A stretch of DNA of 64,000 nt from Microbacterium sp. CGR2 (GTDB lineage Bacteria; Actinomycetota; Actinomycetes; Actinomycetales; Microbacteriaceae). A program made the translations under genes and the position numbers. This document shows positions 1 to 8,318 of this stretch, piece by piece. The notes under the pieces were generated by a model, which was given only the letters and a program-made list of their open reading frames with translations, made no database searches and was not told the DNA's origin. The stretch is from contig NZ_RBHX01000001.1 of the NCBI RefSeq assembly GCF_003626735.1, positions 806,001-870,000 on the forward strand, in the 5' to 3' direction. Each line of letters begins with the position of its first letter. Within the stretch, counting starts at the first letter, position 1.

Positions 1-459
1 GAAGCCGGGGAACTCCTCGTCGGTCGGATAGTCGGGGTGCTCCGGCTCCTCCTCGGCGTTGAGGTGGTACAGGTTGCCGAAGAACTCGTCGAAGCCGTGT
101 GCGGTCGGAAGATGCTCATCCCGGTCGCCCAGGTGGTTCTTGCCGAACTGGCCGGTGGCGTAGCCGTGGTGCTTGAGCGCGTCGGCGATCGTGGGGTCCT
201 CGGGCTGCAGGCCCAGCCCCGCACCCGGCATTCCGACCTTGGTCAACCCCGTGCGGTAGGGGTTCTGCCCGGTGATGAAGGCCGCGCGCCCGGCCGTGCA
301 GCTCTGCTCGCCGTAGTAGTCGGTGAACTTCACGCCCTCGTCGGCGATGCGGTCGATGTTCGGCGTCCGGTACCCCATGAGACCGTCGGTATAGGTGCTC
401 AGATTCGAGATGCCGATGTCATCGCCCCAGATGATCAGGATGTTGGGCTTGTCAGCCAT
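1..459 (-). CDS. Arylsulfatase, N-terminal part (runs off window)
   Basis: Sulfatase that hydrolyses sulfate esters using a formylglycine made from a cysteine. Only the first 153 residues are in the window and the frame is open at position 1. The protein begins [16 protein letters not shown], the metal-binding Asp-Asp start typical of the alkaline-phosphatase-fold sulfatases. The modification motif is CTAGRA with the cysteine near residue 54, a C-x-A-x-R variant of the usual C-x-P-x-R and within the accepted C-x-[PA]-x-R consensus. AAGGAG lies 5 nt before the ATG. The gene encoding the matching formylglycine-generating enzyme lies 84 nt upstream on the same strand, so the two are probably co-transcribed. 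No signal peptide is seen, suggesting a cytoplasmic enzyme. Family is sure; substrate is unknown. Confidence 0.93.
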   Translation of the reverse strand, partial: MADKPNILIIWGDDIGISNLSTYTDGLMGYRTPNIDRIADEGVKFTDYYGEQSCTAGRAAFITGQNPYRTGLTKVGMPGAGLGLQPEDPTIADALKHHGYATGQFGKNHLGDRDEHLPTAHGFDEFFGNLYHLNAEEEPEHPDYPTDEEFPGF

Positions 460-543
460 GAAGACTCCTTCGTTCACCGATGAGATCGGGCGGACGCCCG
501 CGGTCGAAGCCAAGCACGACGAGGATCAGAAGCCCAGGGGCCC

Positions 544-1455
544 TCACTCGGAACGGGTGAGGCGGAACCCGATGTGCGACATACCGGTGTCCTCAGCCTG
601 CGGCGAGCGCGCGGCCGGACGGAAACGCAGGCAGTAGTCCGGCGAGCAGAGGTGCGACCCGCCTTTGAGGACGCGCCTCGGGATGTCGGGGAATCCCTCC
701 TGGGCACTGGCCGCCGCGAGGAGATTCGCCCGCTTCCCGGCATCCACGGGCTTGTCCGACAAACGGATGTGCCGCGGTGTGTAGAAGTCGGTCGTCCACT
801 CCCACACGTTGGCGATCATGTCGTGGAGTCCGTAGCCGTTCGGCGGGTACGAACCGACGGCGGCCGTGCCGCCCACGCCCTGATTGTCGTACGGGAAGCG
901 CCCCAGCCATGAGTTGGCCTGAGCCACGCCCTCCGGATACGCCTCATCACCCCAGGCGAAAGCGGCGCTCTCCCGTCCTCCGCGTGCGGCGTACTCGAAT
1001 TCGGCTTCGGTCGGAAGCCGCATGCCCGCCCAGTCGGCGTAGGCCACGGCATCCTCGAAGGCGATGTGCACGACCGGATGCTGCAACCGGTCGTCGATCG
1101 ACGATTCCGGGCCGAACGGGCGGCGCCAGGACGCCCCCGGCTGCCAGCGCCACCAGTTGCGCCAGTTGCGCAGATCCGTGGGTCCTGCCGTCGGGGTGAA
1201 CACCATCGACCCGGGGACGAGGTCGGCGGGGTCGGCCCCGGGATACGCGGAGACGTCGAGAGGGCGTTCGGCGACCGTCACGTACCCGGTCACGTCGACG
1301 AACTCGGCGTACTGCGCGTTCGTCACCGGATGACGGTCGATGAAGAACTCCGCGACCTCCCGCTCATGGACCGGCCGTTCATCCGGATAGAAGTCCTCGG
1401 AACCCATCAGGAACGTACCGCCGGGGATCCGGACCATGTCGCGCTTCTTCGTCAC
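544..1455 (-). CDS. Formylglycine-generating enzyme (SUMF1/FGE family)
   Basis: Copper-dependent oxidase that converts the motif cysteine of sulfatases to formylglycine; the neighbouring sulfatase is its obvious client. From the chosen GTG start the protein is 303 residues. It shows the FGE-sulfatase fold landmarks: IPGGTFLMGS at the N terminus, HPVTNAQYAEF, RLPTEAEFEYAARGG, NVWEWTTDFY, and C-terminal KGGSHLCSPDYCLRFRPAAR followed by IGFRL. The two cysteines of CSPDYC (about residues 270 and 275) align with the catalytic Cys pair of bona fide FGE, so this is an active enzyme rather than one of the many cysteine-less relatives. A TACGCT -10 element sits 7 nt before GTG at 1455, supporting a leaderless start there; ATG at 1437 is the alternative. 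Confidence 0.92.
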   Translation of the reverse strand: MTKKRDMVRIPGGTFLMGSEDFYPDERPVHEREVAEFFIDRHPVTNAQYAEFVDVTGYVTVAERPLDVSAYPGADPADLVPGSMVFTPTAGPTDLRNWRNWWRWQPGASWRRPFGPESSIDDRLQHPVVHIAFEDAVAYADWAGMRLPTEAEFEYAARGGRESAAFAWGDEAYPEGVAQANSWLGRFPYDNQGVGGTAAVGSYPPNGYGLHDMIANVWEWTTDFYTPRHIRLSDKPVDAGKRANLLAAASAQEGFPDIPRRVLKGGSHLCSPDYCLRFRPAARSPQAEDTGMSHIGFRLTRSE

Positions 1456-1462
1456 GATTTTC

Positions 1463-1468
1463 AGCGTA
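1463..1468 (-). promoter_or_regulatory. -10 element, leaderless promoter of FGE gene
   Basis: TACGCT read on the minus strand, followed by 7 nt and then GTG at 1455. Transcription would start at or next to the start codon. No convincing -35 is seen. Confidence 0.5.
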
Positions 1469-1541
1469 GTCCGGCGCCCACGAGAAGGTACTCCGGCATC
1501 AGCTGTTCCCGCAACCCGCATCAATTCCGCGACGGCGCGAG

Positions 1542-1547
1542 TACGTT
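1542..1547 (+). promoter_or_regulatory. -10 element, leaderless promoter of antiporter gene
   Basis: TACGTT followed by exactly 6 nt and the ATG at 1554; no Shine-Dalgarno of useful spacing, so a leaderless transcript is inferred. Confidence 0.45.
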
Positions 1548-1553
1548 CTAGGA

Positions 1554-2852
1554 ATGACCCTCGACCCGGTAGGGCTGCTGTATCTCGCCGCCAGCATCGC
1601 CACGCTGGTCGCGGCACTTCTTCCGCGCCTGCTGCGGCGGGCGCCGATCTCCATGCCCATCGTCTTCGTGGCCGCCGGCGTCGGTGCCTTCGCGCTGTTC
1701 CCGGACCTGCCGGATCCGGACCCGCTCGAGCATCCGGAGTTCGCACTGCATCTCACCGAGCTGTGCGTCATCGTGTCGTTGATGGGCGCGGGGCTGGCGA
1801 TCAATCGCCGGTTCCAGTGGCGCACCTGGTCGACCACGTGGAGGCTCCTGGCGATAACCATGCCCCTGTCGATCGTGGCCGTCGCCTTCCTCGGATGGTG
1901 GGGCCTGGGGCTCGGGGTCGCCGGGTCGGTCCTTCTCGCGGCGGCCCTCGCCCCCACCGACCCGGTACTCGCGAGCGAAGTGCAGGTCAGCGAACCTCTC
2001 ACCGGGGATGACGACAACGACGACGACGAGGCCCGCTTCGCCATCACCTCCGAGGCCGGCCTCAACGACGGCCTCGCGTTCCCCTTCACCTACGCGGCGA
2101 TCGCCATCAGCCTCGTCGGCTTCGCACCCGGCGGGTGGCTCGGCGAATGGATCCTGGTCGACGTGCTCTGGCGGCTCGCGGTCGGCACGGCCGTCGGATT
2201 CGGCGCCGGATGGCTGCTCCGACGCCTGTTCTTCTCGGAGTTGTCGCAGCGGGCCGGCTTCGCCGATCGCGCCGACGGCTTCATCGCGCTCGGTGCCACG
2301 TTCCTCGCCTACGGGGCCGCCGAGGTCGTGGAAGGGTACGGCTTCATCGCCGTCTTCGTCTGCGCCTGCACGATCCGGGCCGGCGAGCAATCGCACGGCC
2401 TTCATTCGGTGCTGCACACCTTCGTCGAACAGGTCGAACGGCTGCTGACCGTTGTCGTGCTCGTCCTCCTGGGCGGGGCAGTCGCCCGCGGGCTGCTCGA
2501 CTCACTCACGCTCGCCGACTATCTCTTCGCCGCCGTCGTGCTCCTCGTCATCCGCCCGTTGGCGGGATGGATCGGTCTGACCCCGGGCAAGACCGGCCCC
2601 CGAGAGCGCGCCGTGATCTCGTTCTTCGGAGTACGCGGGGTGGGCTCGCTCTTCTACATCGCCTACGCGCTGCAGAACGGCGACTTCGCCGGAGGGGATC
2701 GCCTGTGGGCCGTCGTATCCCTCGTGATCCTCGGATCCGTCCTCATCCACGGAGTCGCGGCGACCCCGACGATGGCCGCGCTCGACCGCGCACGGCACCG
2801 ACGCGCGGCTCGCCGCGGCCATCCGGACGAAGAGATCGACACCCCGGTGTGA
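1554..2852 (+). CDS. Na+/H+ antiporter, CPA1/NhaP type
   Basis: Membrane cation/proton exchanger of 432 residues with about 12 hydrophobic segments covering most of the protein. The family signatures are APTDPVLASEVQV (around residue 130) and FAITSEAGLNDGLAFPF (around residue 165), where the N-D pair holds the ion-binding Asp. Between them lies a short acidic stretch rich in Asp (DDDNDDDE), probably a cytoplasmic loop. The C terminus is short and basic/acidic, without the long regulatory tail of some NhaP proteins. It stands alone, divergent from the FGE gene and convergent with the aminotransferase. Which cation is moved cannot be told from the sequence. Confidence 0.9.
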   Translation: MTLDPVGLLYLAASIATLVAALLPRLLRRAPISMPIVFVAAGVGAFALFPDLPDPDPLEHPEFALHLTELCVIVSLMGAGLAINRRFQWRTWSTTWRLLAITMPLSIVAVAFLGWWGLGLGVAGSVLLAAALAPTDPVLASEVQVSEPLTGDDDNDDDEARFAITSEAGLNDGLAFPFTYAAIAISLVGFAPGGWLGEWILVDVLWRLAVGTAVGFGAGWLLRRLFFSELSQRAGFADRADGFIALGATFLAYGAAEVVEGYGFIAVFVCACTIRAGEQSHGLHSVLHTFVEQVERLLTVVVLVLLGGAVARGLLDSLTLADYLFAAVVLLVIRPLAGWIGLTPGKTGPRERAVISFFGVRGVGSLFYIAYALQNGDFAGGDRLWAVVSLVILGSVLIHGVAATPTMAALDRARHRRAARRGHPDEEIDTPV

Positions 2853-2883
2853 CGGATGCCGCGTCGAGGCCGTGGCGTGCCGG

Positions 2884-4050
2884 TCAGCGCCGTGCCAGGG
2901 CCTCCGCCATCCGGTCCACGGCCTGCTCGATGATGGGTCGCGGGGTGGCGAAGACGAACCGCATGAAGCCCACGCCCGCCACCCCCGTGGCCGAGCCGTC
3001 GGTCAGAGCGACGCCGGCATTCTCGCGGAAGAAGTCCGCGGGCTGCGTGCTGAGATCGAGGGCACGGGCATCCAACCACCCGATATAGGTGCCCTCAGGC
3101 GCCCGGTAGGCGATCTCGGGGATGCGTGCAGCGAGGGCCTCGCCGAGGAAGCGGCGGTTGCCGTCGAGGTACTCCACGACATCGGCGAGCCAGGTGCGGT
3201 CGTCGCGATAGGCGGCAGTGTTCGCGATGACGCCGAGGTTGCTGGCGCCGTGCGACGCCATCATCCCGATGCGCTCCCAGATCTCGCGGTCCCCGTCATT
3301 GGTGATGATGATCTGCGCCGTCTTCAACCCGGGCAGATTCCAGGCCTTCGACGCGGAGGTCGCGGTGACGGTGTGGGCGGCCGCGGCATCCGAGATCGAC
3401 GCGTACGGGATGTGTGCACCGGGGGCGTAGACGAGCGGCGCGTGGATCTCGTCGGAGAAGACCCGGCCACCGTGACGCGCGACCACTTCGCTGACGGCGA
3501 GCAGCTCTGCACGATCGAACACTCGCCCGACCGGATTGAACGGGTTGCAGAGGATCAGCAGGGTCGCGCCCGCACGGAACGCGGCGTCGATGCCCTCCAG
3601 GTCGAGCGTGTAGCGGCCGTCCGTCACGGTCATGGGCACCTGGATGACTTCGCGCCCGGCCGCCGGCGGCACCGACAGGAACGGCATGTAGGCCGGCGTG
3701 GGAACGATGACCGGAGCGCCCGGCGTCGAGAAGTGCGCCATCGCGAGCTCGAGGGCGTGGATGACGTCGGCGATCGGATGGACGTCGGATGCCGGAACGG
3801 TCCAGCCGTACACGTCGCGGAGCCAGTCGGCCGTGGCCTGCGACATCTCGTCAGAGACCGCCGTGGGCAGGTAGCCGAACAGTCCCTGGTCGACGGCGGA
3901 GTGCAGCGCGCGGGAGATGCCCGGGGCGACACCGAAGTCCATCTCGGCCACGAACGCCCCCACGGTGTCGGGGAACATCGACCATTTGAGTCCGCCGATC
4001 CGGCGAAGATGGTCGACCTCGATGGAGTCGAACGGTGAGGCGAGTGTCAT
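2884..4050 (-). CDS. PLP-dependent aminotransferase, MalY/PatB (cystathionine beta-lyase-like) family
   Basis: Fold-type I pyridoxal-phosphate enzyme of 388 residues. The start MTLASPFDSIEV is preceded by AGGAG 6 nt away. The N terminus (LKWSMFPDTVGAFVAEMDFG) is the characteristic MalY/PatB opening, followed by a C-N-P-F-N-P-V-G-R motif and the Schiff-base lysine in TATSASKAWNLPGLK. Members of this family cleave the C-S bond of cystathionine or cysteine, and some act as transcription modulators; aminotransferase activity is often only predicted. It ends 31 nt from the convergent antiporter gene and sits 55 nt downstream of an epimerase gene on the same strand. Function within the family is inference. 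Confidence 0.88.
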   Translation of the reverse strand: MTLASPFDSIEVDHLRRIGGLKWSMFPDTVGAFVAEMDFGVAPGISRALHSAVDQGLFGYLPTAVSDEMSQATADWLRDVYGWTVPASDVHPIADVIHALELAMAHFSTPGAPVIVPTPAYMPFLSVPPAAGREVIQVPMTVTDGRYTLDLEGIDAAFRAGATLLILCNPFNPVGRVFDRAELLAVSEVVARHGGRVFSDEIHAPLVYAPGAHIPYASISDAAAAHTVTATSASKAWNLPGLKTAQIIITNDGDREIWERIGMMASHGASNLGVIANTAAYRDDRTWLADVVEYLDGNRRFLGEALAARIPEIAYRAPEGTYIGWLDARALDLSTQPADFFRENAGVALTDGSATGVAGVGFMRFVFATPRPIIEQAVDRMAEALARR

Positions 4051-4105
4051 GGGAGCTCCTGTCCTGGGTGCGGCGGGGCGCGCTCCTTCCATCTTCGCCC
4101 GGATT

Positions 4106-4945
4106 TCAGCCCCGCGGCTCTCCCGAGATCATCTCCGCATAGCCCTCGACATAGGTCGGGTACCGGAGGGTCCCCAGCAGAGCGACCAGCAGCGATCCAT
4201 CGTGCACCAGGCCTCTCGCCTGGGCGGACGGGTCGTCGGGCGGCGCGTCCACGCCGAGTTCCCGCGCGATGTGGTCGACCACTTCGCCGAGGGGAACGGG
4301 GACCTGATCGACGGCGTGCACGAGCGCGGGTGGCTCCGGCATCCGAAGAAGCAGATCCAGAGCGCGCACGAGATCGACTTCGTGGATGCGGTTCGTGCGC
4401 CGACGGTGGTTGACCGTCGCGTGCTCCCGCACCTGGCGCAGCAGGAATCCTCGGCCGGGTCCGTAGATGCCGGCCGGCCGCACGATGATCGCTGAGAACA
4501 GCTCGATGGCGGCCTGCTCCCCGTCGCGGAGCCCTCGTGACCGGTCTGACGCCGGCACGGGTTCGTTCTGCTCGGTGACCGGATGCTCCGACGCCGATCC
4601 CTCGAACACCCCCGTCGAAGAGACGAACACGGTGCGCGCGGGAACGGCCGGCAGCGCCTCGGCCAGATGAGTCAGCGCGATGCGGTAGCTGTCGACACCG
4701 CCGCCCGGCGGGAGGGTCACGACCATGGCGTCGACCGCGGGCAGCGCCTCGGGCAGCGGCGCCGCCAGATCCGCCCGGATGCCGACCACGCCGTCCGGCA
4801 GCACACCGTCGCTGCGGCGGAGCGCGAAGACCTCGCCGCCGTCCGCGCGGAGGCGGCGAGCGAGGCGCGCACCGAGTTTGCCGAACCCGACGAGCAGGGT
4901 GCGCGCGGGCGGAGCGGCGTCGCCCACGGAAGCTGTGGTGTTCAT
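4106..4945 (-). CDS. NAD(P)-binding epimerase/dehydratase-like protein (extended SDR, YeeZ-like)
   Basis: Predicted 279-residue Rossmann-fold protein. The dinucleotide-binding loop is LLVGFGKLGARLARRL near residue 20, followed by VFVSSTGVFEG and IVRPAGIYGPGRG, the latter two typical of atypical extended short-chain dehydrogenases such as YeeZ. The active-site YxxxK is not obvious, so catalysis is uncertain; YeeZ-type proteins are mostly of unknown substrate. ATG at 4945 is preferred to GTG at 4951 because GAGATT, a weak -10 hexamer, lies exactly 6 nt before it, as in other leaderless genes here. Divergent from the amino-acid permease gene. Confidence 0.82.
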   Translation of the reverse strand: MNTTASVGDAAPPARTLLVGFGKLGARLARRLRADGGEVFALRRSDGVLPDGVVGIRADLAAPLPEALPAVDAMVVTLPPGGGVDSYRIALTHLAEALPAVPARTVFVSSTGVFEGSASEHPVTEQNEPVPASDRSRGLRDGEQAAIELFSAIIVRPAGIYGPGRGFLLRQVREHATVNHRRRTNRIHEVDLVRALDLLLRMPEPPALVHAVDQVPVPLGEVVDHIARELGVDAPPDDPSAQARGLVHDGSLLVALLGTLRYPTYVEGYAEMISGEPRG

Positions 4946-5023
4946 CGTCACAATCTCTCACACCCGGGCTTCCGAGATCGCTGCTACCGTGTCAACCCCT
5001 CGCCGGTTTCTGCGCGCGCCCGA

Positions 5024-5029
5024 TAGGTT
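5024..5029 (+). promoter_or_regulatory. -10 element, leaderless promoter of permease gene
   Basis: TAGGTT followed by 6 nt and ATG at 5036. CCAGGATG offers no well-spaced ribosome site, so a leaderless message is inferred. Confidence 0.5.
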
Positions 5030-5035
5030 TCCAGG

Positions 5036-6406
5036 ATGACCACCGAGACCGCGCCCGACGGGCAGGCCCCCACACGCTTGCGACGGGCCATCACCGGCCC
5101 CCTCCTGTTCGCCTTCATCCTGGGAGACGTCCTGGGCGCCGGCATCTACGCGCTCATGGGCGTCCTCTCCGGAAAAGTCGGCGGGATGCTGTGGGCGCCG
5201 ATGCTGCTCGCCCTCTTGCTCGCGCTCCTCACCGCCGGCTCCTACGCCGAGTTGGTGACCAAGTATCCGCGGGCGGGTGGATCGGCGGTCTTCGCCGAGC
5301 GGGCTTTCCGCAATCCACTGGTGTCGTTCCTCGTGGGCTTCAGCATGCTGGCGGCGGGCGTCACCAGCGCGGCGGGTCTGGCCATCGCCTTCGCGGGCGA
5401 CTACTTCAGCACCTTCATCGACCTCCCGACCATCCCGGTCGCCATCGCCTTCCTCGCCGTGGTCGGGCTCCTCAATGCCCGCGGCATCCGCGAATCCATG
5501 GGCGCGAACCTCGTGATGACCGCGATCGAGTTGAGCGGTCTGGTGATCGTGATCGCGGTCGTGGCGATCTTCGTCGGCGGTGGTGGCGGTGACGTGTCAC
5601 GCGTCACGCAGACACCTGAGGGCACCAGCGTCGGAATCGCCGTGCTCTCCGGCGCGGTGATCGCGTACTACTCCTTCGTCGGTTTCGAGACCTCGGCGAA
5701 CATGATCGAAGAGGTGAAGAACCCGCGTCGCACGTACCCCCGCGCCCTCTTCGCGGCCCTGTTCACGGCGGGCGCCGTCTACGTGCTCGTGGGCCTGGCG
5801 AGCTCCGTCGCCCTCCCGGCATCCGAACTGCAGGAGTCCAGCGGCCCCCTGCTCGCCGTGGTGGAGGCGACCGGTGTGAGCGTGCCTTCCTGGCTGTTCA
5901 GCCTGATCGCTCTGATCGCGGTGGCGAACGGCGCGCTGCTGACGATGATCATGGTCAGCCGCCTGACCTACGGGATGGCCGAGCAGAACCTGCTGCCGCC
6001 GGTGCTGGGCCGCGTGCTCCCCAACCGCAAGACGCCGTGGGTCGCCATCCTCACCACGACCCTGGTGGCCATGGGCCTCACCCTCGTCGGCGACCTGGCG
6101 ACACTCGCCGAGACGGTCGTGCTGCTGCTGCTGTTCGTGTTCCTGAGCGTGAACATCTCGGTGCTGGTGCTCCGTCGCGACAAGGTCGAACAGGATCACT
6201 TCCGGGTCTGGACGTTCGTACCGGTCCTCGGCGTGGCATCCTGCATCCTGCTGCTCACCCAGCAGCGCCCCGTCGTCTGGCTGTTCGGCGCGATCCTCCT
6301 CGCTGTGGGAGTCGCGCTGTACTTCCTGGCACGCTGGGGACGCACCCGCGCGGAGAACCGCACCCCGCACACCGACGGCACGAAGGAGAACCATGAGCAC
6401 GCCTGA
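5036..6406 (+). CDS. APC-superfamily amino acid permease
   Basis: Integral membrane secondary transporter of 456 residues with about 12 transmembrane segments. The first segment carries the glycine-rich motif LGDVLGAGIYALMG, where amino-acid/polyamine/organocation carriers bind the substrate backbone, followed by KYPRAGGSAVFAERAF and, mid-protein, YYSFVGFETSANMIEEVKNPRR, the highly conserved loop of the family. The C terminus is hydrophilic. It overlaps the following small acidic gene by 14 bp, so the two are translationally linked. The substrate cannot be named; members of this branch import amino acids or related amines. Confidence 0.92.
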   Translation: MTTETAPDGQAPTRLRRAITGPLLFAFILGDVLGAGIYALMGVLSGKVGGMLWAPMLLALLLALLTAGSYAELVTKYPRAGGSAVFAERAFRNPLVSFLVGFSMLAAGVTSAAGLAIAFAGDYFSTFIDLPTIPVAIAFLAVVGLLNARGIRESMGANLVMTAIELSGLVIVIAVVAIFVGGGGGDVSRVTQTPEGTSVGIAVLSGAVIAYYSFVGFETSANMIEEVKNPRRTYPRALFAALFTAGAVYVLVGLASSVALPASELQESSGPLLAVVEATGVSVPSWLFSLIALIAVANGALLTMIMVSRLTYGMAEQNLLPPVLGRVLPNRKTPWVAILTTTLVAMGLTLVGDLATLAETVVLLLLFVFLSVNISVLVLRRDKVEQDHFRVWTFVPVLGVASCILLLTQQRPVVWLFGAILLAVGVALYFLARWGRTRAENRTPHTDGTKENHEHA

Positions 6407-6611
6407 TCACACCCCCGACGACGAGATGACGAGCGAAGAGAAGCGTCACGACCAGCTGACGTCCGCCCCGGATGCCACCGAAGCAGATGCTGCCCCGCGC
6501 ATCGAGGTCAGTGAGCACGACGGCAACACGCGCATCGACATCGCGCCGGATGCTCCGGTGCGCCCCGGGCCCGGACCGGGTGTGGAGATCGACGAGGACG
6601 AGTCGCGCTGA
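6393..6611 (+). CDS. Small acidic protein of unknown function
   Basis: A 72-residue, strongly acidic protein without cysteine, aromatic or hydrophobic segments (MSTPDHTPDDEMTSEEK at the N terminus, GVEIDEDESR at the C terminus), likely disordered. It starts inside the last codons of the permease gene in another frame, and AAGGAG lies 4 nt before its ATG, which argues that it is genuinely translated. It ends 2 nt before the convergent isochorismatase-like gene. I do not recognise the family; a partner or regulator of the permease is only a guess from the overlap. Confidence 0.65.
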   Translation: MSTPDHTPDDEMTSEEKRHDQLTSAPDATEADAAPRIEVSEHDGNTRIDIAPDAPVRPGPGPGVEIDEDESR

Positions 6612-6613
6612 CG

Positions 6614-7186
6614 CTACGACGAGGACGACGTAAAGCGCTGCGCCGTCGTGATCGCGGCGAACCCACGGGCGGAGAGGATGCTCTCGGTGCGGCGCATGAT
6701 GTCCTGACCGGACACGGCCACGAGCGAGCCGCTTTCCGCAATGGACGAGGTTGTCGTGGCATCCGTCACGAACTCCACGTCGAAGCCGAGGTCATTGGCG
6801 ACGCGGGCGGTCGTCTCGCAGCACTGTTCGGTGCGGATGCCGCAGACGACCAGGCGCCGGATGCCGGCTGCGCGCAGTCGCTCCTCCAGGTCGGTGGAGG
6901 TGAACGCGTTGATGGACGTCTTCGTCACGGCGAGTTCGGAGTCCAGAGGGCCGAGTTCGGCGATCACGCGGACGAACCCTCGGTCAGGATCGAAGACGCC
7001 TCCGCTGCCGGGCTCGGAGTGAGTGATCCAGATGACTCGGTCCCCGCGGGTTCGCGCATGCTCGACCAGCAGCGCGATGCTGTCCAGTACTGACGGATTG
7101 GCGGTGGCCGCCCACTCCTCGGGACGCTGACGGAAGGACTCCTGCGCATCGATGACGAGCAGGGCGGTGTCGGTGGAGCGGTTCAT
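6614..7186 (-). CDS. Isochorismatase-family cysteine hydrolase
   Basis: Predicted 190-residue hydrolase of the isochorismatase/nicotinamidase fold. Visible catalytic residues are the Asp in ALLVIDAQESF near the N terminus, the Lys in LAVTKTSINAFTSTDLE, and the Cys in VVCGIRTEQCCETTARVA, with the cis-peptide region just before it. The metal-binding His set of nicotinamidase is not evident, so a simple amide or ureide hydrolase is more likely than PncA. The start MNRSTDTALLVID is chosen because the hexamer GACGCT lies 6 nt before it; ATG further upstream at 7213 is possible. Substrate unknown. Confidence 0.83.
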   Translation of the reverse strand: MNRSTDTALLVIDAQESFRQRPEEWAATANPSVLDSIALLVEHARTRGDRVIWITHSEPGSGGVFDPDRGFVRVIAELGPLDSELAVTKTSINAFTSTDLEERLRAAGIRRLVVCGIRTEQCCETTARVANDLGFDVEFVTDATTTSSIAESGSLVAVSGQDIMRRTESILSARGFAAITTAQRFTSSSS

Positions 7187-7264
7187 CCGCTCAGCGTCCC
7201 GCCGGATGCCCGCCATCACAAGGCGTTCTTCTGCCAACCTTCCGCGCACCTCGGCCGAATCAGC

Positions 7265-8281
7265 TCACAGCCAACCCTTGCGCTTGAAAACGGCGTAGAG
7301 GCCGACCCCCATGCCGACCATGAGGGCGACGGCCATCGGGTACCCGAGAGCCCAGTGCAGTTCGGGCATGTGGTCGAAGTTCATGCCGTACACGGTGCCG
7401 ACGAGTGTCGGTGCGAACAAGATCGCCGCCCACCCGGAGATCTTCTTGACCTCGTCGTTCTGACGGATGCTCAGTTCCGTCATCCGCCGCATCTCCTCGT
7501 TCTGACGCCTGGCCACGATCGTCGACTCCACCGTGAGCGCGTTGTCGAGCACCGTTCGGAACGTCGTGGCGCGATCCGTGACGCGCAGCGTGTGGTCGAG
7601 GACGTCTCGCAGGTATCGCTGCAGTTCCTCGCTCACGCCGTACTTGTCGGCACCGCGGAGCAGGGCGTCCAGCATCCCGGAAAGCGGCTGCGTCGCGCGC
7701 TGGAAGTCGATGACCTCCCGCCCCAGGTCGTAGATGCGCTGCGTCGCATCGACGTCTTCCTCGAACAGCTCGCTCTCGATCTCGTCGATGTCGTTCTCGA
7801 GGCCGACGAGCACCGGGGCGTACTCGTCCACGACCTCATCGAGGATGGCGTAGAGCACCGCCTGGGGCCCGTGACCGAGCAGAGCAGGATCGCCCTCCAG
7901 CCGGCGGCGCACGCGGCCGAGGTCGGGCGACTCCGCATGCCGGATCGTCACGACGAAGTCGGGTCCGACCAGGATGTGCACCTCGCCGAACTCGACCTCC
8001 TCGATGTCATCGAGATAGCGTGCCGGACGCAGCACCATGAACAGCACGTCCCCATAGCGCTCGAGCTTGGCGCGCTGATGTCCGGAGAGCGCGTCTTCGA
8101 CGACGAGAGCGTGGATGCCGAACTCGTCGGCGACCTCGCGGATCTCCTCTTCGCTCGGTCGGTAGAGCCCGATCCAGCTCATGCCTCCGCGCTCGCGCAT
8201 ACGCTCGAACGTCTCACTGAGGCTCTGCGGGTTCTCGGTCCGAGAACCGTTCACATAGATCGCGTTGTCGATGATCGCCAT
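7265..8281 (-). CDS. corA: CorA-family magnesium/cobalt transporter
   Basis: Pentameric divalent-cation channel of 338 residues. The large N-terminal cytoplasmic domain ends in a long helical stalk, followed by two transmembrane segments at the C terminus. The signature GMN motif is present in VYGMNFDHMPELHW, in the loop between them, and the protein ends with the basic tail FKRKGWL. AAAGGG lies about 6 nt before the ATG. It stands alone between the isochorismatase-like and the beta-lactamase-like genes, all on the minus strand. Confidence 0.95.
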   Translation of the reverse strand: MAIIDNAIYVNGSRTENPQSLSETFERMRERGGMSWIGLYRPSEEEIREVADEFGIHALVVEDALSGHQRAKLERYGDVLFMVLRPARYLDDIEEVEFGEVHILVGPDFVVTIRHAESPDLGRVRRRLEGDPALLGHGPQAVLYAILDEVVDEYAPVLVGLENDIDEIESELFEEDVDATQRIYDLGREVIDFQRATQPLSGMLDALLRGADKYGVSEELQRYLRDVLDHTLRVTDRATTFRTVLDNALTVESTIVARRQNEEMRRMTELSIRQNDEVKKISGWAAILFAPTLVGTVYGMNFDHMPELHWALGYPMAVALMVGMGVGLYAVFKRKGWL

Positions 8282-8318
8282 TGCAGACCCTTTCGATGTC
8301 GTCCGGGCTGCGCGCCGA

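Noticed and set aside
49..459. Sulfatase as a dead enzyme because of Ala in CTAGR
   Set aside because: C-x-A-x-R is within the accepted formylglycine motif, and an intact FGE is adjacent.
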